In this document: piece by piece, positions 18,846 to 27,467 of the stretch | How the letters are laid out: each line of letters opens with the position of its first letter | How positions within the stretch are numbered: position 1 is the stretch's first letter | Assembly: GCA_021838305.1 (NCBI GenBank) | Contig: JAKCEB010000006.1 | Coordinates: forward strand, 1 to 40,209 | Source of the DNA: Actinomycetes bacterium | GTDB taxonomy: Bacteria > Actinomycetota > Acidimicrobiia > Acidimicrobiales > Palsa-688 | Direction of reading: 5' to 3' | DNA: 40,209 bases | Position numbers and translations under genes: made by a program | The notes under the pieces: model-generated | What the model saw: only the letters and a program-made list of their open reading frames with translations | Databases searched by the model: none | What the model was told of the DNA's origin: nothing

Positions 18846-19499
18846 ATGCTGAGCGAGCAGGAGTTGAGCGTCGCTCGCGCCCAGAGGGGTTTCATGCCCG
18901 ACGAAGAGGGCGAAGCGCTCCACCTGGTCGCCGCGCTCGCCGCCAAAAGCGGCCTTGGCCCTATCGTCGAGATCGGCACCTACTGCGCGAAATCGGCTCT
19001 GTACCTTGGCTTCGCCGCTCGTCTCGAGACTTGCGTCGTCTACAGCGTCGATCATCATCGCGGATCAGAGGAAAATCAGGCCGGCTGGGAGCACCACGAC
19101 CCCTCCCTCGTGGACCCGGCGACAGGAAGGATGGACACGCTGCCCTCCGCGCGCGCGGCCATCGAGGGCGCAGCGTTGGAGGACACGGTCGTGCTGATCG
19201 TCGGTCGCTCCGAGGTAGTGGCGACGGCCTGGTCGACACCGATTTCGATGCTGTTCATAGACGGCGGCCACGGTGGCTCAGTCGCCTGGGCCGACTACCG
19301 CGGGTGGTCGCCGCTGGTGGCTGTCGGCGGGTTCATGGCGATCCACGACGTGTTCCCCGACCCGGCGGATGGGGGACGGCCGCCGTACGAGATCTTCTGC
19401 GAGGCGCTTGCCTGCGGTCGGTGGTCCGAACGGACTGATCTCGGGTTCGGCTCGCTCAGAGTGCTCGAACGGGTCCCACCCGGGTTGCAGTCCGCTTAG
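18846..19499 (+). CDS. Class I SAM-dependent methyltransferase-like protein (Methyltransf_24/CmcI-like)
   Basis: ALAAKSGLGPIVEIGTYCAKSALYLGFAARLETCVVYSVDHHRG...ISMLFIDGGHGGSVAWADYRGWSPLVAVGGFMAIHDVF. Confidence 0.85.
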   Translation: MLSEQELSVARAQRGFMPDEEGEALHLVAALAAKSGLGPIVEIGTYCAKSALYLGFAARLETCVVYSVDHHRGSEENQAGWEHHDPSLVDPATGRMDTLPSARAAIEGAALEDTVVLIVGRSEVVATAWSTPISMLFIDGGHGGSVAWADYRGWSPLVAVGGFMAIHDVFPDPADGGRPPYEIFCEALACGRWSERTDLGFGSLRVLERVPPGLQSA

Positions 19500-20236
19500 G
19501 CGGACGGCCGGCCGGGGCGCCCGATGCCGCCCTTCGACCAGGCTTCGCGCCACAGCGCGAAGCGAAGAGCGGCCAGGCCTCCGAGCGTGCGGGGGATCCG
19601 CCGTACTATCGACGAACGTGGCGGTCTGAGCTCGTCCACCGATACCGGGATCTCCGCGATGCGCAGGTCTGCACGCTCGGCCCTGATTAAAACCTCCGTG
19701 TCAAAAATGTCCTTGCCGAAGCGGCTTGCCGCTACCGCAGGGGCGAGCGCCGAGCGCCTGAGTGTCTTCAGGCCGTGCGTGTCGGATGCCGACAACCCGA
19801 ACCCGTAACGCAGCGTCGCGGAGAAGACCCCGGTCACGAGTCGTCTACCCGGCGAGCGCCGGTCGGAAGCACCGTGCGCGCGCTTGGAACCGACTACGGC
19901 GGCGACAGAGCTGTCGGACATAACAGCGAGGGCGCGATCGAGAAAATCCAAATCGACCAGGTCCACGTCGAAATTGGCGACGACTTCGCCTTGCGCCATC
20001 TCGAAGCCGGCTTTCAGTGCAGCGCCGTAATCCGCGGCCGGACGCGTCGTCGAGCGGACCTCCGGGTAGGTAGCTTCGAGGCGTCTCGCGATCGCAAGCG
20101 TTTCATCGCGCGAGCCGTTCTCGACCAGGATCACCTCAAACATGACGCCACGGCTTCGCAGCCCTTCTACGACTGCGCCGACGGCAGCGTCGAGGTAACT
20201 CTCCTCGTTGTGCGAAGGCATGACGACGCTGAGCAT
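19496..20236 (-). CDS. Glycosyltransferase family 2 (polyprenol-phosphate mannosyltransferase/Dpm1-like)
   Basis: MLSVVMPSHNEESYLDAAVGAVVEGL...VILVENGSRDETLAIARRL...GAALKAGFEMAQGEVVANFDVDLVDLDFL: GT2 fold. Confidence 0.9.
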   Translation of the reverse strand: MLSVVMPSHNEESYLDAAVGAVVEGLRSRGVMFEVILVENGSRDETLAIARRLEATYPEVRSTTRPAADYGAALKAGFEMAQGEVVANFDVDLVDLDFLDRALAVMSDSSVAAVVGSKRAHGASDRRSPGRRLVTGVFSATLRYGFGLSASDTHGLKTLRRSALAPAVAASRFGKDIFDTEVLIRAERADLRIAEIPVSVDELRPPRSSIVRRIPRTLGGLAALRFALWREAWSKGGIGRPGRPSA

Positions 20237-20318
20237 GAACCCACGATGCTACGTGGCGACGTGAGGTTCTGCGGCCGATTGGTGGCGGGACCGGATACCT
20301 AGAAGTATTCGGGGCGCC

Positions 20319-21842
20319 ATGAAGAAGGCCACCCCCGCGCTGACGGGTCCGGCGCGAGAAGCGGTGATCGGGATCGCGGCCGGCGTACTCGTCGCGCTCT
20401 CGCTCCCGCCTTTCGGGTGGTGGCCACTCGGATGCTTCGGTCTGGCCTCGGTCGCAGCAGCGCTGCCAGGACTCGGTCTGGCACGCAGGCTGGTGCTCGG
20501 AGCAGGCTGGGGGCTCGCGCAGTTCGCGATCGGAATCGCTTGGACCGAGCAATTCAGCGCATACGGGTTCGTCGTGCTGCTCGTCGTTTGCGCCGCTTTC
20601 ACGTGCCTTTCGGCGGCGATCGTCCCGACCGGGCGCGACTGGACGGTAACCGTCGGATTGCCTGCGTCCGTGATGGTCGTCACGTGGACGCGCGACCGGT
20701 TCCCGCTTCACGGCTTCCCCCTTGCCGGCACTGAGCTCGGCCAGGCGTCCGGTCCGCTCGAGTGGGCGGTCAAACTCGGCGGTGGGCTCCTGCTGAGCGG
20801 GGAGACCGCCCTTGTGGGCGTGGCAATCGCGCTCGTAGCGAAGGCCGTCTACCGTCACGCGAAGGGTAACTCCAGGCAAAGCCTCAGGCTGCCTGCGTTG
20901 GCGGTTTCGGTCGCCTGTGCGCTTCCGCTGGCAGGTTGGCTATCGCCAAGCGGCGCCGGTCGCAGACTTTCGCCACTTCGCGTGGCGCTGGTCCAAGGGG
21001 GAGGTCCGCTAGGGACGCGGGCGATCAACACCGATCCGGCAGTCGTCTTCAACCGCCAGCTTTCCGAGTCGGCTGGGTTGAAGCCACCTCTCAACCTCGT
21101 CGTGTGGCCCGAAGGGATGCTCCAAGCTGATACACCGTTCCAGTACAGCGCCCAAGCCGGCCAGGTTGCGGCGCTCGCTCGAAGGTTGTCGGCGACCGTC
21201 GTCGCCGGAGTCGTACAGAACTTGAGCTCTGCGAAGTACCTGAACGAGGCTGCTGCGTGGTCACCGGCGGGTTCCGTCGTTGCGACGTACGTGAAGAACC
21301 ACCTTGTACCCTTCGGGGAGTACATCCCGGATAGACCTCTACTTTCGAAGTACTTCAACGTGGCGGATGTACCGCGCGACGCCATCCCAGGTCACAGCCC
21401 TGCATTCATGTCCACACCGGCTGCACCCCTCGGCGTTCTCATCTCCTACGAAGTCTTCTTCGGCGCCCGCGCGAGGAGCGGGGTGCGCGCCGGTGGCCAG
21501 CTGCTAGTCGTCCCGACCGACGACGCGTCGTACAGGGGCACGCAAGTGGTCGGCCAGGAACTCGCCGCCGCGAGGCTTCGCGCGGTTGAGACGGGCCGCT
21601 GGCTCGTCCTCGTCTCACCGACCGGGTACTCGGAGGTCGTCCGGCCTGACGGAGTCGTCGACAAGCGCAGTTCCCTCAGCGTCGCGACAGTGCTGGAAGC
21701 GACGGTGGGAAGGCGCACAGGCAGGACTGTCTTCGTGGAGCTCGGAGACAAGCCGTTCGTGCTCGGGGCTCTCGCGCTTTGGCTGGCGGTGGCCGTTTGT
21801 GGCGCCGCCGGTGTATCGAGTTGGCGAAACCGTCGTGTATGA
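20319..21842 (+). CDS. lnt: Apolipoprotein N-acyltransferase-like protein (catalytic Cys position reads Ser)
   Basis: N-terminal multi-TM (LSLPPFGWWPLGCFGLAS), nitrilase-like domain with VVWPEG (Glu), YVKNHLVPFGEYIPD (Lys), GVLISYEVFFG at the ICYE position, and C-terminal TM. Confidence 0.92.
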   Translation: MKKATPALTGPAREAVIGIAAGVLVALSLPPFGWWPLGCFGLASVAAALPGLGLARRLVLGAGWGLAQFAIGIAWTEQFSAYGFVVLLVVCAAFTCLSAAIVPTGRDWTVTVGLPASVMVVTWTRDRFPLHGFPLAGTELGQASGPLEWAVKLGGGLLLSGETALVGVAIALVAKAVYRHAKGNSRQSLRLPALAVSVACALPLAGWLSPSGAGRRLSPLRVALVQGGGPLGTRAINTDPAVVFNRQLSESAGLKPPLNLVVWPEGMLQADTPFQYSAQAGQVAALARRLSATVVAGVVQNLSSAKYLNEAAAWSPAGSVVATYVKNHLVPFGEYIPDRPLLSKYFNVADVPRDAIPGHSPAFMSTPAAPLGVLISYEVFFGARARSGVRAGGQLLVVPTDDASYRGTQVVGQELAAARLRAVETGRWLVLVSPTGYSEVVRPDGVVDKRSSLSVATVLEATVGRRTGRTVFVELGDKPFVLGALALWLAVAVCGAAGVSSWRNRRV

Positions 21843-21890
21843 TCTGTCCGGCTTGACCGCACAAGACCTGGCGGCAAGATTCCTCAAGTC

Positions 21891-23177
21891 ATGTCGCCGG
21901 CCTCCTCAATGCGCGTAGCCCTTCTCGTCTATCGCGGCAACCCGCACTCAGGTGGTCAGGGCGTCTATACCCGTTACCTCGCCCGCGAGCTCGTCGAGCT
22001 TGGGCATAGGGTGACCGTCTTCGCTGGCCAGCCGTGGCCGGTCCTCGACGACGGCGTCGAGTTCGTCGCCGTGCCGAGTTTGGACCTGTATCGCGAGCCG
22101 GACCCGTTCAGGATTCCCCGCCCGAGGGAGTTCCGGACCCCGACAGACGTCGCCGAGTTCGCGATCATGTGCAGCGCAGGATTCCCCGAGCCCCGGACCT
22201 TCAGCCGGCGGGTGCGCAAGCTTCTCGCCGCACGCAAGGCGGACTTTGATATCGTCCAGGACAACCAGACTTTCGGGACCGGTCTGCTCGGTGTCATGGC
22301 CGACGGCCTTCCGCTCCTCGGCACGTGCCACCACCCTGTCACGGTGGACAGGGCGCTCGACTTGGAGCACGCCGAGAACCTACGGCGCCGTCTTGCGTTG
22401 CGGCGGTGGTATGGGTTCATCAAGATGCAGAAGAAGGTTGCTCGGCGAATCCCGCGGATTCTCACTGTGTCGTCGTCGTCCAAGCGTGACATCGTCGAGC
22501 AGTTCGGTGTCGATGCAGGCCAGCTCGAGATCGTTCCTATCGGCGTGAATCACAATCACTTCCGTCCTCGTCCCGACGTTGTTCGGGTCCCTGGTCGCAT
22601 TATGACTACAGCGAGCGCCGACGTACCTTTCAAGGGCCTGTTGCCGTTGGTCGAAGCCCTCGCAAAGCTACGCACGGAGGTACCCGACGCGCACCTGGTT
22701 GTGGTGGGCAAGCTTCGCGCCGAGAGCCCCGTTGCCGCGGCTATACGGCGGCTCGACCTCTCCGGTGCTGTTCGCTTCGAGTCCGCCATCAGCGACGACA
22801 GGATGGTCGAGCTCTACGCGCAAGCCCAGGTGGCAGTCGTGCCCTCGCTCTACGAGGGCTTCTCCCTTCCTGCCGTGGAGGCCCAGGCTTGCGCCACTGC
22901 CCTGGTGGCTACCACCGGAGGCGCACTCCCCGAAGTCGTAGGTGACAGCGGCGGAAGCGGGCTTCTCGTCCCCCCGGGCGATCCTGCCGCGCTCGCCGCA
23001 GCGACACTCAAGGTCTTACAGGATCCGCTGCTGGCCGCTCGGCTCGGGGCCAACGGGAGACGCAGGGTCCTCGAACGTTTCACTTGGGGTACCTGCGCAC
23101 GCCTCACCGCCGATCACTACCGTTGGACGGTAGAGCATTTCGCCAGGATGAGTTCGACGGGCGCAGGTGGCGGCTGA
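21891..23177 (+). CDS. Glycosyltransferase family 4
   Basis: MRVALLVYRGNPHSGGQGVYTRYLARELVELGHRVTVFAGQPWP...PSLYEGFSLPAVEAQACATALVATTGGALPEVVGDSGGSGLLVPPGDPAALAAA. Alternative start ATG at 21909. Confidence 0.94.
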   Translation: MSPASSMRVALLVYRGNPHSGGQGVYTRYLARELVELGHRVTVFAGQPWPVLDDGVEFVAVPSLDLYREPDPFRIPRPREFRTPTDVAEFAIMCSAGFPEPRTFSRRVRKLLAARKADFDIVQDNQTFGTGLLGVMADGLPLLGTCHHPVTVDRALDLEHAENLRRRLALRRWYGFIKMQKKVARRIPRILTVSSSSKRDIVEQFGVDAGQLEIVPIGVNHNHFRPRPDVVRVPGRIMTTASADVPFKGLLPLVEALAKLRTEVPDAHLVVVGKLRAESPVAAAIRRLDLSGAVRFESAISDDRMVELYAQAQVAVVPSLYEGFSLPAVEAQACATALVATTGGALPEVVGDSGGSGLLVPPGDPAALAAATLKVLQDPLLAARLGANGRRRVLERFTWGTCARLTADHYRWTVEHFARMSSTGAGGG

Positions 23178-23896
23178 TGCTTACCGTGCGCTACGAGACG
23201 CTGGGCGTCGTGCCCGGAGACCACCTGCTCGACTTGGGGGCAGGTGGAGGTCGACACGCGTACGAGGCGATGCGTCGAGGTGCGGTAGTAACGGCGGTGG
23301 ACTACGACCACTCGGAGATGGTTAAGGCGTTCGCGATGATGAGGGCTCTGTCGAGCGACGACGCGGCGGTGACGCGAAGTAAAGGGGTCGGGGCAGCTGC
23401 TGTGTCAAATGCTCTTGCTTTGCCGTTCCCGGCGGGGGCATTCGACCGGGTCATCGCTGCAGAAGTACTCGAGCACATCCCTGACGACACAGCTGCCATT
23501 GCAGAGCTGGCGCGAGTGTTGCGCCCGGGCGGGACGATGGCCGTAACGGTGCCTAGATGGTGGCCGGAGCTGCTCACGTGGGCGCTGTCCGACGAGTACC
23601 ACTCCAAGCCAGGCGGCCATATACGCATATACCGGCATGCGACGCTCGTCTCCAGGCTGGAGGAGGCCGGCCTAAGGCTTTCGAGTTGTCATCATGCCCA
23701 CGCGTTGCATTCACCCTACTGGTGGTTGAAGGCTTTTGTCGGTGTCGATGACGATAAACATCCGGCGGTGCGTGCTTACTATAGGTTCCTTGTGTGGGAC
23801 ATCACCTCGGGCCCGCGCGTGACGCGCCTTGCGGAGCGCCTACTGAACCCGGTGATGGGCAAGAGTGCTGTGTTCTATCTGACTAAGCAGCCATGA
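23177..23896 (+). CDS. Class I SAM-dependent methyltransferase
   Basis: DHLLDLGAGGGRHAYEAMRRGAVVTAVDYD...ALPFPAGAFDRVIAAEVLEHIPDDTAAIAELARVLRPGGTMAVTVPRWWPE. TGATG overlap with the GT4 stop. Confidence 0.93.
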   Translation: MLTVRYETLGVVPGDHLLDLGAGGGRHAYEAMRRGAVVTAVDYDHSEMVKAFAMMRALSSDDAAVTRSKGVGAAAVSNALALPFPAGAFDRVIAAEVLEHIPDDTAAIAELARVLRPGGTMAVTVPRWWPELLTWALSDEYHSKPGGHIRIYRHATLVSRLEEAGLRLSSCHHAHALHSPYWWLKAFVGVDDDKHPAVRAYYRFLVWDITSGPRVTRLAERLLNPVMGKSAVFYLTKQP

Positions 23897-25002
23897 GCTC
23901 CTTCGAGGCCGTCGACTCATTGGGATATGTCGAGTCCGAAGCTCGAGACCCGTCGCCCGATGCACTTTCGCCGGTCGAGGTTCAGACGACGGCAGCGTGG
24001 ATCGCGTCCCTGCAGTTGCCGTCGGGAATGATCCCATGGTTCGGCGCCGGACACTGCGACCCGTGGAACCACGTTGAAGCGGCGATGGCGCTGTCGGTCG
24101 CTGGTTGGACCGACGAAGCTGTCCGTGCCTTCGAGTGGCTGGAGTCCAAGCAACACGACGACGGGTCATGGTGTCGCTACTACCTTGCTGACGGGGTGGA
24201 GGATCCCCGCCGGGATCCGAACGTGTCGGCTTACGTAGCAACCGGCGCATGGTGGCATTTCCTTGTCACTGGGGATGCCGACTTCCTCGAGCACATGTGG
24301 GCAGTGGTGGACCGTGCGATCGGCTTCTCACTAGGACTGCAACGTCCAGGAGGAGAAGTAGCGTGGTCGGCGGATCCAGATGGACGTCACGCTTCCTATG
24401 CACTCCTTACCTCTACTTCGTCGATCTATCACAGCTTGCGAGCGGCTCTCGCTATCGCCGGTTGTTTGGGGTACGACCGTCCGGAGTGGGAGCTCGCCGC
24501 CCCGCGGATGGCCGAGGCGATTGTCAAACGACCGGAGTCTTTTGCTCCAAAGGATCGCTGGGCGATGGACTGGTACTACCCGGTTCTGTCCGGGGCTTTG
24601 GGCACAGACGCCGCGAGAGCACGGGTGAGCGAACGATGGGAGGAGTTCGTGACAGAAGGCGTCGGCGTGCGGTGTGTTTCGGACCAGCCGTGGTTCACCG
24701 CAGCCGAAACCGCAGAATGCTCGATAGCACTCGACGCGGTAGGCCTCAAATCTGAGGCGGCCGACTTGCTGCGAGCTACCGGGCACATGCGCGAGGAGGA
24801 CGGTTCGTACTGGACCGGATGTGTGCATCCTGAATGTGTTCGTTTTCCAGGCGGCGAGAGGTCGTCGTACACTGCTGCGGCGGTCATCATCGCCGAGCAC
24901 TGCCTGTACGGGCGAGGGCCGGCGTCGGGCGTCTTTCGTGGCGAGACGTTCGCCGAGCCTTACGAGTTCGTCGACGTGGCTGAGACTGTAGCCGACACCT
25001 GA
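23893..25002 (+). CDS. Alpha/alpha-toroid (prenyltransferase/squalene-cyclase-like repeat) protein
   Basis: ATGA overlap with the methyltransferase. TTAAWIASLQLPSGMIPWFGAGHCDPWNHVEAAMALSVAGWTDEAVRAFEWLESKQHDDGSWCRYY: QxxDGSW-type repeats. No DxDD cyclase motif seen. Confidence 0.8.
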   Translation: MSSFEAVDSLGYVESEARDPSPDALSPVEVQTTAAWIASLQLPSGMIPWFGAGHCDPWNHVEAAMALSVAGWTDEAVRAFEWLESKQHDDGSWCRYYLADGVEDPRRDPNVSAYVATGAWWHFLVTGDADFLEHMWAVVDRAIGFSLGLQRPGGEVAWSADPDGRHASYALLTSTSSIYHSLRAALAIAGCLGYDRPEWELAAPRMAEAIVKRPESFAPKDRWAMDWYYPVLSGALGTDAARARVSERWEEFVTEGVGVRCVSDQPWFTAAETAECSIALDAVGLKSEAADLLRATGHMREEDGSYWTGCVHPECVRFPGGERSSYTAAAVIIAEHCLYGRGPASGVFRGETFAEPYEFVDVAETVADT

Positions 25003-26330
25003 CGGGCGGCGCTTCGGCCCGACGCTATACAGGCCGGGACGCCGGCACCGTCGTAGCTCGAACCGGCGAGGGCTACCCGAAGCGTAGCCTTTGCGAGCTC
25101 GCGACGAACGTCTCGCACCCAGCTCAAATGCCCAACGCGGTAGAGCGGGAAGGCGCCTGGCCATCTGCTCACCCGCCAATCGCCGGCCGATAGGTTCGTC
25201 CCCATGACGGTTGCGAGTTCGCCCAAAAGGATGTCCACCAGGTCGGTGTCGGAGTGAAGCGATGGTCGCGAATCACCATGGCGGCCGGTCGATATCCGTA
25301 GCACCATCCGGTCAGTGTTAGACGTCCAGTGAGGCCACTTGTTGGAGCCGAAGGAACAGGCGGTCATCAACATTGCCGCCGAAGGGGCGACGAGGACACC
25401 GTTGACGTCTCGCGCTACGTGCAGATCGGCGCGATCGACAGAAACTGTGGCGACGGCGACGTCGGTTGTCCGCAACGATCCGAGCCCGGAGGGTGCAAGT
25501 TCGCCGAGGATCGCCGCAGCGTCCGTCGAGCCCACCGCAAGGACCGCCGCGTCGTAGACGTCGTCGTCGATTCGAAGCGCGCCGGCAGGTTCGCGGGCGG
25601 CGCTCACCGAGGCGGCAGCTCGGGTAACGAAACGTACCCCGGCGGCGTCGAGGCGTTCGACGAGGCGTTCGACGAGGACGGACATACCGCCACGTGGGCT
25701 CAGGAATATCGGCGGGCGGGGTGCGCCGGGCGGGGGTAGCTGCTTTCGTAGTCCGATGAGAAGGCTGCGAGACGAGCGAGCAGCCTCCAGGAGGTTAGGG
25801 GCTGTGGCTGCGGCGCTCAGGTCGGCGGTCGACGCCGCGTGAATGCTTCCGAGGAGCGGCTCTACGAGGCGCTTCGCTACTTTGGTTCCGAAGCGCCCTG
25901 CGACTACGTCGTCCACGCTGGCATCGTCGCCGAGCGGCCTGCTCGGCGCCACCAGGTCCCACGCCGCCCTCGCCGCTCCTAGCGGACCGAGGAGCCTGCT
26001 CGTAGCGAGTGCTCGAAGATCCGTCGGCACCCCGAGGACTAGTCCGCTCGGAAGCCGGTGGAGGTGCCGATCGACGTATACGAGGGTTGCCCCTGCCTGC
26101 GGCGCGACGAGCTGCGAGGTAAGTCCGAGCGACTCTGCAAGTCCGACCGCCGCTTCGCTACGGGTCAGGAAGGCGTCGGGACCTTCGTCGACAGGCACCC
26201 CGGCGAACAAGGATGTTCTGATCTTCCCGCCCAAACGGTCGGGTTCGTAGACAGTGACGTCTGCGCGCTCGCACAACTCGAACGCGGCGGCGAGGCCGGT
26301 AATCCCCCCTCCGATCACCGCCACCCTCAT
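24960..26330 (-). CDS. hemY: Protoporphyrinogen/coproporphyrinogen oxidase
   Basis: MRVAVIGGGITGLAAAFELCERADVTVYEPDRLGGKIRT, DEGPDAFLTRSEAAVGLAESLGL, LSPRGGMSVLVERL, C-terminal VALAGSSYDGAGVPACIASGR: HemY/HemG family. Start ATG at 26330 chosen over the upstream ORF extension. Confidence 0.95.
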   Translation of the reverse strand: MRVAVIGGGITGLAAAFELCERADVTVYEPDRLGGKIRTSLFAGVPVDEGPDAFLTRSEAAVGLAESLGLTSQLVAPQAGATLVYVDRHLHRLPSGLVLGVPTDLRALATSRLLGPLGAARAAWDLVAPSRPLGDDASVDDVVAGRFGTKVAKRLVEPLLGSIHAASTADLSAAATAPNLLEAARSSRSLLIGLRKQLPPPGAPRPPIFLSPRGGMSVLVERLVERLDAAGVRFVTRAAASVSAAREPAGALRIDDDVYDAAVLAVGSTDAAAILGELAPSGLGSLRTTDVAVATVSVDRADLHVARDVNGVLVAPSAAMLMTACSFGSNKWPHWTSNTDRMVLRISTGRHGDSRPSLHSDTDLVDILLGELATVMGTNLSAGDWRVSRWPGAFPLYRVGHLSWVRDVRRELAKATLRVALAGSSYDGAGVPACIASGRSAARQVSATVSATSTNS

Positions 26331-26346
26331 CGAAGCGCCGAACTTG

Positions 26347-27432
26347 TCAACGGCTGCGCTCGAAAGAGTGGACCAGGTCGACGATCCTTGCCAGCACATC
26401 GGGATCGGTCTCCGGCATGACGCCGTGACCGAGGTTGAAGATGTGGCCGTCGACGCCCGAGTCTCGCGCCTCGTGAAGTATCCGCAGGGCGGCGGGCGCA
26501 GCAGCTTCCCAGCCCGCAACGCAAAAGGCAGGATCGAGGTTTCCCTGGAGGGCGACGGAGCCGCCGGTGCGCTCACGGGCCACGCCGAGCGGGACTCGCC
26601 AGTCGACCCCGACGACCGTCGCTCCAGCCCCGGGGATCATTCCGATCAGTTCGCCGGTTCCGACACCGAAGTAGATCAACGGGACTCCGCTGGAGGCCAA
26701 GGCTGCCAGGACCTTCGTGGTCGCCGGAAGCACGAAGCGCTCGTAAGTGGCCGGGTCGAGGGCGCCCGCCCAACTGTCGAAGAGCTGCACAGCTTGCGCC
26801 CCGGCGGCTATCTGGGCTTCGGCGCTGGCAATAGCCTGGTCGGCCAGTCGATCGAGGAGAGCCAACCAAAGGGCTGTATCGGCGAGCATCAGGGTCTTCG
26901 TCTGCACATAGTCACGCGAGGGTCGCCCCTCGATCAGATAGCTGGCGACGGTGAAGGGTGCACCCGCGAAACCTATTAGCGGTATCGTCAGCTCCCTCGC
27001 CAGGATCCGGACGGTTTCGATTAGCCACGGAGCATCAGCTTCGACGTCGAAAGGTCGCACGCGCTCGAGGTCGGCGGCTGATCTGAAAGGCTTCTCGACG
27101 ACGGGGCCTACACCGGACTTGATGTCGACGCCGAATCCCGTCGCCGCCGGCGGTACTACGATGTCCGAGAAGACGATGGCGGCGTCAACGCCGTAGCGCC
27201 GCACTGGCTGCAGAGTTACTTCGACTGCGAGGTCTGGGCGCATCAGGGATTCGAGGAGCCCCTCGTCGCCTCGAACCCTGCGGTACTCCGGGAGAGCGCG
27301 TCCGGCTTGGCGCATGAACCATACAGGTGTCGTCGGGACGGGCTCACGGCGGCACGAAGCTAGGAAGAAATGTTCGGGCGGCGCTGTCACGGTAGTGACG
27401 CTACCCGCCTCGGATGGATGCGTGGCTTGCAA
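26347..27432 (-). CDS. hemE: Uroporphyrinogen decarboxylase
   Basis: TPVWFMRQAGRALPEYRRVR, AAIVFSDIVVPPAATGFGVDIKSGVGPVV, IGFAGAPFTVASYLIEG, QLFDSWAGALDP, ILNLGHGV: HemE motifs. Start uncertain; in-frame GTGs lie within the first 20 codons. Confidence 0.96.
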   Translation of the reverse strand: MQATHPSEAGSVTTVTAPPEHFFLASCRREPVPTTPVWFMRQAGRALPEYRRVRGDEGLLESLMRPDLAVEVTLQPVRRYGVDAAIVFSDIVVPPAATGFGVDIKSGVGPVVEKPFRSAADLERVRPFDVEADAPWLIETVRILARELTIPLIGFAGAPFTVASYLIEGRPSRDYVQTKTLMLADTALWLALLDRLADQAIASAEAQIAAGAQAVQLFDSWAGALDPATYERFVLPATTKVLAALASSGVPLIYFGVGTGELIGMIPGAGATVVGVDWRVPLGVARERTGGSVALQGNLDPAFCVAGWEAAAPAALRILHEARDSGVDGHIFNLGHGVMPETDPDVLARIVDLVHSFERSR

Positions 27433-27467
27433 AGGCGGCCGTCACCACGCAAAGTGGTTGTTCCCTT

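Noticed and set aside
27386-27405. Small palindromes GTCAC-GGTA-GTGAC and GGTAG-TGACG-CTACC near the hemE/helD divergent region
   Set aside because: Only 5-bp arms, and they fall within the annotated hemE N-terminus; too weak unless hemE really starts further downstream.
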